A stretch of DNA of 64,000 bases, taken from assembly GCF_019431355.1 (NCBI RefSeq), contig NZ_CP080269.1, positions 3,428,501 through 3,492,500 on the forward strand, written 5' to 3'. Below, in pieces: positions 43,396-51,154 of the stretch; position 1 is the first letter of the stretch; each line of letters starts with the position of its first letter. The notes below the pieces were generated by a model. The model had not been told where the DNA came from. It saw only the letters and a list, made by a program, of their open reading frames with translations, and searched no databases. This stretch comes from Paenibacillus sp. R14(2021) (GTDB lineage Bacteria; Bacillota; Bacilli; Paenibacillales; Paenibacillaceae). The translations under genes were made by a program, and so were the position numbers.

Positions 43396-43475
43396 AAGCC
43401 CAACCGTTTTCAACGAAAGTTGAGTTAGCCACCAGAATAATGTAAATTGAATCTTATTACATCAATGGAGGATTT

Positions 43476-43685
43476 ATGCCTAAACTTCGACCAATTATTA
43501 CTCATTCGGATTTCGAAAGAATGAGGATCTTCACACGACCTGTTGACGTATGGCAGCAAGGGGAGCTGCTTGATAAAGGAATTATTATTAAGTCTCATGA
43601 TGATGATAAAGTCACATCAACTAAAAATGAGCATTATTTAAAATCAGCTTGCCTATTTTTTTATGGTTCAACTCACCCTAAGTAA
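43476..43685 (+). CDS. Small protein of unknown function
   Basis: The 69-aa protein lies on the plus strand, against the array direction. GGAGG precedes the ATG by 4-5 nt. The sequence is basic and soluble (RPIITHSDFERMRIFTRPVD) and matches no known family. It may belong to the recombinase region rather than to a cassette. Confidence 0.5.
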   Translation: MPKLRPIITHSDFERMRIFTRPVDVWQQGELLDKGIIIKSHDDDKVTSTKNEHYLKSACLFFYGSTHPK

Positions 43686-43696
43686 GACTCTAGTTA

Positions 43697-43811
43697 GTAG
43701 AGTTGGCTGCTGTCTTCGTGTTATTAACTATTGCTCCCCACTGAGCGGCTATTACACTAGCTGCCGGTTCTACGTGATTATGGAGCAAATGTGTCCCTTT
43801 AGCGTACATAT
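43697..43811 (-). repeat. Degenerate array repeats
   Basis: GGCTGCTGTCTTCGTGTTAT and ATTGCTCCCCACTGAGCGG follow the order of hairpin and left arm seen at 24560-24658, with many changes. A further TGTGTCCCTTTAGCGTAC lies at 43791-43808. These look like worn sites at the old end of the array. The gap 43686-43948 has no gene. Confidence 0.45.
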
Positions 43812-43948
43812 CGCTTCATTTTTTTGACCTAATTTTCCCATAGACAATTGATCGTATTCTATCTTGACTGACCGAATACTTGAGATAACTCATCAATAAC
43901 AAATATTAATGGTTCCTCTGATGAATATAGTCGGGAGGATGATAATAT

Positions 43949-44140
43949 TTGTTTGATGGCAGCGTATTGAATGCATTAGGAATGAAGTTACTCATCGTTA
44001 TAGTAGTTATGATCGCAGCTAGCCTGCTGATTACTATTGCGTTGGGCTGGCTCTGCAATAAGATAAGAGGTTCTATAGCATCACTTGGCGCGATCGGAGC
44101 ACTTTGGATAATGATTGAGTACACACTTTTATTCCGTTAA
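43949..44140 (+). CDS. Small membrane protein of unknown function
   Basis: The 63-aa protein starts at TTG with GGGAGG 10 nt upstream. Two hydrophobic helices (LLIVIVVMIAASLLITIALG and LGAIGALWIMIEYTLLF) suggest a hairpin membrane protein. It lies 51 bp before the next plus-strand gene. Confidence 0.5.
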   Translation: MFDGSVLNALGMKLLIVIVVMIAASLLITIALGWLCNKIRGSIASLGAIGALWIMIEYTLLFR

Positions 44141-44191
44141 CCAGTTGATAAAGAACAAACGTTCGCATATACTACCACAGAGGTGATATGT

Positions 44192-44563
44192 GTGATCTCA
44201 ACGCCAGAAGAACTTGTGATGATCAAAGAGTGCTGCCTGCTGCCGCTCATGCTGGATATGGTGGAAAAGCAACGAAAGGACATGGAGACTTCAACAACAC
44301 TAATGAAGTCTCTATACCTGGCAGCGCTTCTCAAACTCCAAGACATGATCCATGCCGATCTCGTGTACACGCGGAACCAACTTCGAACTGCAGACATTAA
44401 GCTGTGGAAAGTCGACGCTTCTGAGGTCCGCGAGAAATCAGCGTTTAAGTACGAGTATGTGAACAAGGGGTACCGTGGCGTATTTGAGATGCTCAGGAGC
44501 CTTGTCAAAGCTGAAGTATCGAAGAAGTTCGGTCAGTATATCGCCAAGGTATTCGAAAAATAA
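44192..44563 (+). CDS. Protein of unknown function
   Basis: I use GTG 44192, preceded by AGAGGTG. A GTG three codons earlier is the other option. The protein is about 123 aa, helical and charged (LMLDMVEKQRKDMETSTTLM, then KLQDMIHADLVYTRNQLR). The C-terminus is basic. No family is recognised. A strong terminator follows. The helical, basic nature would fit a small accessory protein, but no function is assigned. Confidence 0.6.
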   Translation: MISTPEELVMIKECCLLPLMLDMVEKQRKDMETSTTLMKSLYLAALLKLQDMIHADLVYTRNQLRTADIKLWKVDASEVREKSAFKYEYVNKGYRGVFEMLRSLVKAEVSKKFGQYIAKVFEK

Positions 44564-44612
44564 AAAGACAGCTCTGGATGGAATGATGGATCATTCTTAC
44601 AGGGCTATCTTT
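44562..44612. terminator. Bidirectional terminator
   Basis: AAAGACAGCTCTG pairs with CAGGGCTATCTTT around an inner GAATGA/TCATTC stem. It separates the plus-strand gene from the ligase gene that converges on it. Confidence 0.75.
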
Positions 44613-44620
44613 CGTTATCC

Positions 44621-45484
44621 TTAAAATACAAATGATTCAAATATTGGATGACGGAGCTTACTATCCTTTGTATAGCACTGAAATTTAACATTGCAAGTTA
44701 GTACCGGCTTCAGATAGATCCAGTCCTTACTTTCTCCTGTGACGATTTGCTTGGCCACTGCTCGGAATGCATTCAATACGTCTGAAGGTGGTGGAAATTC
44801 AATGACTCCCATATGCTTACCATCGTCAGTTAAGCTCCATCCAAACTCTGACTTACGTATTCCAGATATTTCAAACTGACCATACCGGTAGTTCTTCGTT
44901 TTAATCCAAACATTCTTAGGTCTTGAATCTAAATAATAATGACTATCTGCATTTTTGGAAACAATACCTTCTAATCCAAGCTGTTTAATCTTTTGAAATA
45001 AGCTCTCTCCATCTTCATACGTTGATGTAACTGATATCACCGGCGATGGTACTACAACTCTCAGGAGCAACTCTAGGCGCTCACGGAGACGTGACTTTAG
45101 TAAGGATTCCCCATTATGGAATATCAAATCATAAACCGCAAAATGAGCTGGATACTGATGAGAAAGCCTCAAAACAGCATCAAGCCTCTTTGCGTGGAAT
45201 CGATTCATAACATCCTCAAAGCAAGGTTTCGCTGCCGGATCCAAGACAATACATTCTCCATCCAAAATGGCTTGAGAACAATTTAACCGGATTTTTTGAA
45301 GTTCAGGGAATCGATCAGTTACTTCGCTTCCATTGCGAGTAAAGGCTCGAATAATTCCATTGTTGTAATGGATCAATATCCGAAATCCATCCCATTTTAT
45401 CTGATGAATCCAATTCTTATGCGGGACTACTATTGAAGAAGCTTGAAGCAACATTGGCTTGATAATTGTGTTGAGCATGTGCAA
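44621..45484 (-). CDS. ATP-dependent DNA ligase (LigD ligase-domain type)
   Basis: The 287-aa protein has the complete nucleotidyltransferase motifs. IKWDGFRI carries the adenylated Lys, AILDGECIVLD is motif III, LGLEGIVSK is motif IV and NVWIKTKNYR is motif V. The oligonucleotide-binding domain follows (FEISGIRKSEFGWSL). It lacks the polymerase and phosphoesterase domains of full LigD. It follows the recombinase gene by 38 bp on the same strand, so a common operon is likely. The ligase may serve end-joining of recombination intermediates. This is inferred from position only. Confidence 0.9.
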   Translation of the reverse strand: MHMLNTIIKPMLLQASSIVVPHKNWIHQIKWDGFRILIHYNNGIIRAFTRNGSEVTDRFPELQKIRLNCSQAILDGECIVLDPAAKPCFEDVMNRFHAKRLDAVLRLSHQYPAHFAVYDLIFHNGESLLKSRLRERLELLLRVVVPSPVISVTSTYEDGESLFQKIKQLGLEGIVSKNADSHYYLDSRPKNVWIKTKNYRYGQFEISGIRKSEFGWSLTDDGKHMGVIEFPPPSDVLNAFRAVAKQIVTGESKDWIYLKPVLTCNVKFQCYTKDSKLRHPIFESFVF

Positions 45485-45522
45485 AGTCCTCCTATAGTAA
45501 GCTTATCATGGCAGGACCCAAC

Positions 45523-46365
45523 CTAAAAGTAACGCCTGTATAGTTCTCTCCGTCGTTCACCCCGTAATTGGGCATAAATCTGCGTTGTTGAAGCTTTGTC
45601 ATGACCTAACATTCCTTGAATAAATTCCAACGGCGCACCATTATCCAACAGATGGCATGCATAAGTATGACGAAAACGATGTGGGTATACATTCGCATTC
45701 ACTTTACTTCGAGCAGCTAATTGCTTAAGTTCATAACGGATTGTCGAGATCGACATCCGGCGAGTAGGTAAGCTCTCCGTAACAAAGAGCGCTTTACAGG
45801 AATCCGATCGGTCTTTTACGTATCTCTTTAGCCAGATTTTGCATTCCGTTGTAAAGTAGACCTCTCGTTGCTTAGAGCCTTTCCCATTGACAACTGCCGA
45901 GCAGTTTTCCCAGTTTATGTCCTCAATATTTAATCGATGCACCTCGCCAACACGGCAGCCAGTACAATAAAAGAAATCAAGCAGTGCGTGCTCGCGTCTA
46001 GAAATGCAATTAATCTTCAGATGAATGATATCCTCTTCAATTAGGAATTTAGGAATGCGTTTGTCCATCTTTGGTTCTTTCAGTTTTAAAGCAGGGTTAC
46101 GAGTCATATGTCCTTCTTCAAATGCAAAACGGAATAGGGATCTGATGAAACGAACTCTGTGGGCTAGGCTGCTTGGCTTCAAGCTTTCTGATTGTCTGGC
46201 TAGATATTCCTTGAGCAATGTTAAAGATATTTCTTCAATATTTAGGTTGCCAACCTCGCGGATCAGAACTTTCAACTGTAATGAATATGCCTTCAACGTA
46301 TACGGGCTAAAACCCAAAATACGCTTATCGGCCTCATACAACAACCATAATTCGCTCAGCTTCAT
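45523..46365 (-). CDS. Tyrosine recombinase, candidate integrase of the cassette array
   Basis: The 280-aa protein has an N-terminal SAM-like DNA-binding domain (residues 1-85, PYTLKAYSLQLKVLIREVGN). The C-terminal catalytic domain carries all residues of the family: Arg in TGCRVGEV, Lys in GKGSKQREVYF, HxxR in YPHRFRHTYA, His in MLGHDKAS and the nucleophile Tyr in TTQIYAQL. It resembles XerC/XerD. At 280 aa it is shorter than typical IntI (about 320-340 aa), with no room for the IntI-specific insertion. A decayed relative lies in the array at 9.3 kb. Position and copy suggest it recombines the array repeats. Confidence 0.92.
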   Translation of the reverse strand: MKLSELWLLYEADKRILGFSPYTLKAYSLQLKVLIREVGNLNIEEISLTLLKEYLARQSESLKPSSLAHRVRFIRSLFRFAFEEGHMTRNPALKLKEPKMDKRIPKFLIEEDIIHLKINCISRREHALLDFFYCTGCRVGEVHRLNIEDINWENCSAVVNGKGSKQREVYFTTECKIWLKRYVKDRSDSCKALFVTESLPTRRMSISTIRYELKQLAARSKVNANVYPHRFRHTYACHLLDNGAPLEFIQGMLGHDKASTTQIYAQLRGERRRELYRRYF

Positions 46366-46369
46366 AACA

Positions 46370-46419
46370 AAACCTCCCAGGGGATAATTACTATTAGCAT
46401 CGCTAAATTTGGGAGGTTT
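46370..46419 (-). promoter_or_regulatory. Hairpin covering the recombinase ribosome binding site
   Basis: On the minus strand AAACCTCCCA (46419-46410) is the exact complement of TGGGAGGTTT (46379-46370), 30 nt further on. The second strand contains the GGGAGG ribosome binding site for the ATG at 46365. Folding of the mRNA would hide the start site. This could be a translational control element. Confidence 0.6.
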
Positions 46420-46491
46420 AATCTATATATTATGTTATCGGTATGAGTCACCTTAGGGTTCCATGTCTTACAAGCGACGATTCTTGCTGTG

Positions 46492-47849
46492 GGGTCTGTC
46501 AAATATTTTGTGTAAACTCGAATATAGCGAATCTCCCCCTCGGGGGAGATTGACCCTCACGGTAGATGTTGGCCAATCCGTTCTGGAAAGAAAACGGAGA
46601 GTTGCAGAAGCATTTGTCCCCAGTTCTGGACACGGCCCGTCCATTTACGCGTGACGTCCATGGTGACGAGATAGAGCATTTTCAGCAGCGCTTCATCGCT
46701 TGGGAAGATGCTCTTTCCTTTGGTCACTTTGCGAAGCTGACGATGGTAGCTTTCGATCATGTTCGTGGTGTAGATAAGTCTGCGAAGCTCGGGCGGGTAT
46801 TTGAAGAATGTCGCAAGCTCGTCCCAGTTACTTCGCCAGGAACGGATAATGAGCGGGTACTTAGCTCCCCATGCTTCCTCGAAGCGATCGAGCTCCACAA
46901 GCGCCATTTCCTCGGTTGCTGCCTTGTAGATCGGCTTCAGATCTGCAGTCACTTTCTTCAGATCCTTGTAAGAGACGTAACGCGTGGAGTTCCGGATCTG
47001 GTGGATGATGCACTTTTGAATTTCCGTCTTCGGATAGCACGCCGTAATCGCCTGCGAGAAGCCGGTGAGGTTGTCGACGCAAGTGATGAGAATGTCCTGA
47101 ACGCCACGGTTCTTCAGGTCGTTCAGCACACTGAGCCAAAACTTAGCGGACTCGTTCTCGCCGATCCACATGCCTAGAACGTCCTTGTTTCCGTCCAAAT
47201 CGATGCCGATGACCATGTAGGCTGCCTTGTTCACGATCGCGCCGTCTTGTTTCACCTTGAAGTGGATGGCGTCCAGAAATACAACCGCATAAACGCCTTG
47301 CAGCGGCCGATTCTGCCATTCCTTGATGAGTGGGATGATCTTGTTCGTGACGTTCGAGATCATCGTCGGCGAGACGTCGATACCGTACAATTGCTGAAGA
47401 TGATCCTGGATTTCTCGCGTGCTGACGCCTTTGGCGTAGAGGGCAATGATCTGATCCTCGATGCCGGTCACGCTGGATTGATACTTCTTTACCACGATTG
47501 GTTCGAACTCGCTGAGACGATCCCTCGGCACCGTAATTTCCTGCTCGCCGTATTCGCTCGTGATCTGCTTCTTGCTCTTGCCGTTGCGACTATTGTTCGT
47601 CTTCTTGCTCTGCACGTCATGCTTCTCGTAGCCTAGATGCGTATCCATCTCAGCCTCAAGCATCTCCTGCAACGTTTCGGCGAACAAGTCTTTCAATGCA
47701 TTCTGAGCGTCCTGAGCGGTGACAAGCTTGTTCTCCTTGATGAATGCGCGAAGTTGTTCCTTTGTCCATAAACCCATGTGTGCTCCCAACCTTTCTGTTG
47801 CTTTCATTTTAGCAGGTTTGAGAGTTTACACATTTTATTTTACAGACTC
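46492..47849 (-). mobile_element. IS256-family element, complete
   Basis: Terminal inverted repeats start GGGTCTGTCAAA at the left and GAGTCTGTAAAA (complement) at the right, with a shared TGTGTAAACTC inside. The 8-bp target TTGCTGTG is duplicated at 46484-46491 and 47850-47857. It split the region between the recombinase gene and the 20-bp repeats at 47.9 kb. Confidence 0.95.
46557..47777 (-). CDS. IS256-family (mutator-type) transposase
   Basis: Start ATG 47777 (MGLWTKEQLRAFIKEN) follows TTGGGAG, giving 406 aa, the usual length. LLEAEMDTHLGYEKHD-type N-terminal region, VVFLDAIHFKVKQDG with the first Asp, ITCVDNLTGFSQAI with the second Asp and YTTNMIESYHRQLRKVTKGK with the Glu form the DDE domain. 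The frame is intact. Confidence 0.95.
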   Translation of the reverse strand: MGLWTKEQLRAFIKENKLVTAQDAQNALKDLFAETLQEMLEAEMDTHLGYEKHDVQSKKTNNSRNGKSKKQITSEYGEQEITVPRDRLSEFEPIVVKKYQSSVTGIEDQIIALYAKGVSTREIQDHLQQLYGIDVSPTMISNVTNKIIPLIKEWQNRPLQGVYAVVFLDAIHFKVKQDGAIVNKAAYMVIGIDLDGNKDVLGMWIGENESAKFWLSVLNDLKNRGVQDILITCVDNLTGFSQAITACYPKTEIQKCIIHQIRNSTRYVSYKDLKKVTADLKPIYKAATEEMALVELDRFEEAWGAKYPLIIRSWRSNWDELATFFKYPPELRRLIYTTNMIESYHRQLRKVTKGKSIFPSDEALLKMLYLVTMDVTRKWTGRVQNWGQMLLQLSVFFPERIGQHLP

Positions 47850-47903
47850 TTGCTGTGTGATACATCTGCTGTTCTATCTCTCCGCTTCAGTAATATCAAG
47901 CAA

Positions 47904-48005
47904 TTAAAGAACTTTATTTTATACAAGACTCATTACTGACCGTATTGATTAAAGAACTTTATTTTGCGTTAAAGAACTTTATTTTCAATTAAAGAACTTT
48001 ATTTT
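47904..48005. repeat. Four TTAAAGAACTTTATTTT repeats, three at a 20-bp period
   Basis: Exact copies start at 47904, 47949, 47969 and 47989. The last three are spaced exactly 20 bp. The spacing equals that of the transposon-end repeats at 48327-48406, although the sequence differs. They may be binding sites of another TnsB-type transposase or regulatory sites of the recombinase gene, now separated by IS256. The following stretch to 48236 holds no gene. Confidence 0.7.
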
Positions 48006-48236
48006 CCCTCACCAACTGCCTGCCTTCTGCACGCGCATTGATAGTCTTGTAAGCGATGCTCAAATTTTTAGAAAACCATGGTACTAATCCCCAACGATAC
48101 GCTTCGAGGATGCGCTTCCCCTCACGTTCTACTACGCACGGTACAAAATGTGTCGGAGCCACGTTTTAGGAGTCCATACCTCAAAAGTTGCTTCCACAAT
48201 GAAGGAAGCCTTTTATCTTCATAATCACTGAAATAA

Positions 48237-48265
48237 AAAAAGTCGCCGGATTATCCGACGACTTT
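48237..48265 (-). terminator. Rho-independent terminator
   Basis: AAAAGTCGTCGGA pairs with TCCGGCGACTTTT around a 3-nt loop, followed by TTTTATTTC on the minus strand. It lies inside the transposon end and would stop read-through from glmS. Confidence 0.85.
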
Positions 48266-48326
48266 TCAGGGCTATGCCTCCTGTAACAAAAAAGTTTACC
48301 CCAAGGGGCAACCTAATTTAGATATG

Positions 48327-48423
48327 GTTACATTGTTTATTCTACAGTTACAATTTATCTTTATCAGTTACACTTTATATTTAGTAGTTACAAATAATAT
48401 TTAACGCATTCAGTAACTGGACA
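48327..48423. repeat. Right end of the Tn7-like element with TnsB-type sites
   Basis: GTTACA followed by an AT-rich stretch recurs at 48327, 48347, 48367 and 48387, exactly every 20 bp. On the minus strand the outer end reads TGTCCAGTTACTGAATGCG and starts 13 bp after the glmS stop codon. Tn7 ends also start with TGT, and its glmS-proximal right end carries four closely packed TnsB sites. CATCA at 48428-48424 would be the 5-bp target duplication. The partner end is outside the window. Confidence 0.8.
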
Positions 48424-48436
48424 TGATGTGACTAAC

Positions 48437-50269
48437 TTACTCCACCGTCACGCTCTTCGCCAAATTCCGCGGTTTATCCACATCGTTACCGCGTGCCAAG
48501 GATGCATAGTAAGCAATCAGCTGCAGTGGAACAACGGACAGCGCCGGTGCCAGCAGAGGCAGCGTCTTCGGAATCGAGAACAGCTCATCGACGGATTTGC
48601 CGACTTCAACTTCGTTGCCTTCGTTAATAATGCCGAGCACATGCGCACCGCGGGCTTTCACTTCTTTAATGTTGCTAAGTGTTTTCTCATACAGTTCTTC
48701 CTGCGTGATGACCGCAATGACCGGAATGCCTTCCTCGATCAACGCCAAAGTGCCGTGTTTCAGCTCGCCCGCAGCGTACGCCTCGGAATGAATGTACGAG
48801 ATTTCTTTGAGCTTCAGCGAGCCCTCCTGGGCAACAGCAAAGTCAACGCCGCGGCCGATGAAGAACAAGTTGCTGTGCTTCGAGATGGAGTCTGCGATCT
48901 GCTTCAGCACGACCGCGCTGTCCAGAATGCGCTCTACTTGCTCCGGAAGCTGGTTCATCGCTCCGATCACGTCGGTGATATAGGCGCTGTCGCGAGTTCC
49001 CAGCGTATCTGCCAAGAATAGTCCCAGCAGGTAGAAGGCGATCAGCTGCGACGTATATGCTTTGGTCGATGCAACCGCAATTTCAGGCCCTGCCTGCGTG
49101 ATGATCACATCATCCGCTTCGCGGGAAACCGAGCTGCCGACGACGTTCGTAATCGCCAGGACGCGCGCACCGCAGCGTTTGGCTTCGCGAAGCGCTGCCA
49201 GCGTATCTGCAGTCTCGCCGGATTGGCTGACCACGATCACCAGCGTATCAGGCGTAATGATCGGTGAACGGTAGCGATACTCCGAAGCTACATCCGTCTC
49301 TACCGGGATGCGAGCCAGGTTTTCGATGATGGATTTACCCACCAACCCGGCATGGAATGCTGTTCCGCAGGCAACGATGTGTACCTTGCGAATGCCGCGA
49401 ATCTGCTCTGCTGTCATCCCGATTTCGTTCAGGACCACGGAGCGGCCATCGTCTGAGATACGGCCCATCATGGTGTCGCGGTACGCTTTAGGCTGCTCAT
49501 AAACTTCCTTCAGCATAAAGTGATCGAATCCGGCTTTTTCCGCCGTTACCAAGTCCCAATCGACATGGAATATTTCCTTGGAAATAAATTCGCCTTCAAT
49601 CGTCATCAATTCAACACTGTTTTTCGTCAAAATCGCCATTTCGCCGTCATCCAGAATGTACACGTTACGCGTATGCTCCAGGATCGCGGGAATATCGGAG
49701 CCGATAAAATTCTCGCCTTCCCCAACTCCAATAACGAGAGGACTCGCGAATCGAACGGCAACGAGACGATCCGGTTCAAACTCCGTCAATACGCCAAGCG
49801 CGAACGCACCGCGCATCCGCTTGACCGCACGTTGTACGGCCTTCACGATATCGCCGTCATACTCGTCTGCTACGAGGTGGGAGATCACCTCTGTGTCCGT
49901 TTCCGATACAAACTTGCAGCCTTTGGCAACCAGTTCATCCTTCAAATCCAAGTAGTTCTCGATGATTCCGTTATGCACAACAGAGAACTTATGCGAATTG
50001 TCCGTATGCGGATGCGAGTTTGCGTCCGACGGCTTGCCGTGCGTTGCCCAGCGCGTGTGTCCAATACCGACTGAGCCTTCGAGCGGCTGTCCGTCCAGCT
50101 TCTGCTCCAGGTTGGCAAGACGACCGATCGACTTGCGCACTTCCAGCCCGTTCTTCGTGAACACCGCAATACCTGCAGAGTCGTAACCGCGGTATTCCAG
50201 CTTCTTCAAGCCCTCGATCAAAATATCCTGTGAATCCCGTTTACCGATATAGCCAACAATTCCGCACAT
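48437..50269 (-). CDS. glmS: Glutamine-fructose-6-phosphate aminotransferase
   Basis: The 610-aa enzyme makes glucosamine-6-phosphate for cell-wall synthesis. The N-terminal glutaminase domain begins MCGIVGYIG with Cys as nucleophile. Two sugar-isomerase domains follow, with VACGTAFHAG and SQSGETADT. The C-terminus is the conserved KPRNLAKSVTVE, the DNA region bound by TnsD in Tn7 systems. GGAGG precedes the ATG. It is controlled by its own promoter, a cre-like site and a glmS ribozyme. The Tn7-like element lies 13 bp past the stop. Confidence 0.98.
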   Translation of the reverse strand: MCGIVGYIGKRDSQDILIEGLKKLEYRGYDSAGIAVFTKNGLEVRKSIGRLANLEQKLDGQPLEGSVGIGHTRWATHGKPSDANSHPHTDNSHKFSVVHNGIIENYLDLKDELVAKGCKFVSETDTEVISHLVADEYDGDIVKAVQRAVKRMRGAFALGVLTEFEPDRLVAVRFASPLVIGVGEGENFIGSDIPAILEHTRNVYILDDGEMAILTKNSVELMTIEGEFISKEIFHVDWDLVTAEKAGFDHFMLKEVYEQPKAYRDTMMGRISDDGRSVVLNEIGMTAEQIRGIRKVHIVACGTAFHAGLVGKSIIENLARIPVETDVASEYRYRSPIITPDTLVIVVSQSGETADTLAALREAKRCGARVLAITNVVGSSVSREADDVIITQAGPEIAVASTKAYTSQLIAFYLLGLFLADTLGTRDSAYITDVIGAMNQLPEQVERILDSAVVLKQIADSISKHSNLFFIGRGVDFAVAQEGSLKLKEISYIHSEAYAAGELKHGTLALIEEGIPVIAVITQEELYEKTLSNIKEVKARGAHVLGIINEGNEVEVGKSVDELFSIPKTLPLLAPALSVVPLQLIAYYASLARGNDVDKPRNLAKSVTVE

Positions 50270-50649
50270 GTAAATAAACCTCCGTTATAGGTAGTTCCCT
50301 GCAATAACGGATGCAAACGGACTTCAAGCATGGCGGCACAAAGCCGCCACTTCCGCCGGCATCGTCCCTGCACAGGATAATTAGACAATAAGAAAATAAG
50401 CGCAGCGTATCCGCACGATTGCGGGCTGCCTTCCGTATCCACATACACAAAACACGTACTACAAAGAAGATACTTGTTGAAGCGGTAAGCCTCCCCAGTG
50501 TCCCCGTCGCGTACAGACAGACTTCACCCCTGAACCGACAACGCAGCTTACAGAAGACAGGTTCAATCCGTGGGCAGCAAAAAACAAACAGCGCTTCTTG
50601 GCTGCATGCTGATGCCCAATTGGGCGAAATTCAAATCAAAATACGATCT

Positions 50650-50906
50650 GCGCAAAGACGGCCTCCGTTGCCGCTTGCGCTTCTCCTTGCTATAGAGCAT
50701 TCTACCGACCTTTTGTCAGACCAGTCGCCCGGTCTATTTGAGAATCGGCTTTCGGTTAAATGCATTACCGGGAGGTCCCCGCCGAACATTCCGAACACCT
50801 CCACCTCGTCAGCTTGCCGTTTCCTACAACCGATAATTGATCTGCATGGCCGTTTCCAATTGGACCGCTGCAGCAGCTGTACAAACTCGCGCAAGCTCTG
50901 GCGCTT
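50650..50906 (-). ncRNA. glmS ribozyme
   Basis: On the minus strand the RNA begins at AAGCGCC (50906-50900), the cleavage region. The core follows with CTGACGAGG (50812-50804) and GGCGGGGACCTCCCGG (50783-50768), both hallmarks of the class. The ribozyme cuts its mRNA when glucosamine-6-phosphate is abundant. The 3' limit is approximate. It lies about 380 nt upstream of glmS, an unusually long distance. Confidence 0.93.
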
Positions 50907-50957
50907 TGTAAATCCGATAACCTCAACCCTCGCTTTCCTTCCTGAATGTTACTTCCT

Positions 50958-50986
50958 ACTATATTCACTTTTACACAAAGGTGCAA
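50958..50986 (-). promoter_or_regulatory. Sigma-A promoter of glmS
   Basis: TTGCAC (50986-50981) and TATAGT (50963-50958) are 17 bp apart on the minus strand. Transcription would start about 45 nt before the ribozyme cleavage site. Confidence 0.8.
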
Positions 50987-50996
50987 CCAATTATTT

Positions 50997-51012
50997 TGGT
51001 AAACGTTTACAA
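50997..51012. promoter_or_regulatory. cre-like operator (CcpA site)
   Basis: TGGTAAACGTTTACAA contains a perfect palindrome and fits the catabolite-responsive-element consensus. It lies just upstream of the -35 box of glmS, a position compatible with CcpA activation or control by carbon source. Confidence 0.65.
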
Positions 51013-51065
51013 GATTCGCTAAAGTAAGCAGCAATTCGACCTCCCGCTTCCCGCAGGATCAATAA

Positions 51066-51106
51066 AAAACAACCCTAGATGAGCTTCTCCGCACATCTAG
51101 GATTGC
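51066..51106 (-). terminator. Terminator after glmM
   Basis: AATCCTAGATG pairs with CATCTAGGGTT and is followed by GTTTTTTATT on the minus strand. It ends the cdaA-cdaR-glmM transcript, so glmS is a separate unit. Confidence 0.88.
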
Positions 51107-51154
51107 CGATTTGTTCATACGTTATGACACGGCGCAATCGACGCAATCATCTAC

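Noticed and set aside
45523..46365. Calling the recombinase IntI or XerC outright
   Set aside because: It has the general tyrosine-recombinase residues but is too short for IntI. Its position in mobile DNA with a decayed relative argues against the housekeeping XerC/XerD.
50281..50640. glmS ribozyme immediately before glmS
   Set aside because: The conserved GACGAGG and GGCGG cores are not in this part. They lie further upstream, at 50768-50812.
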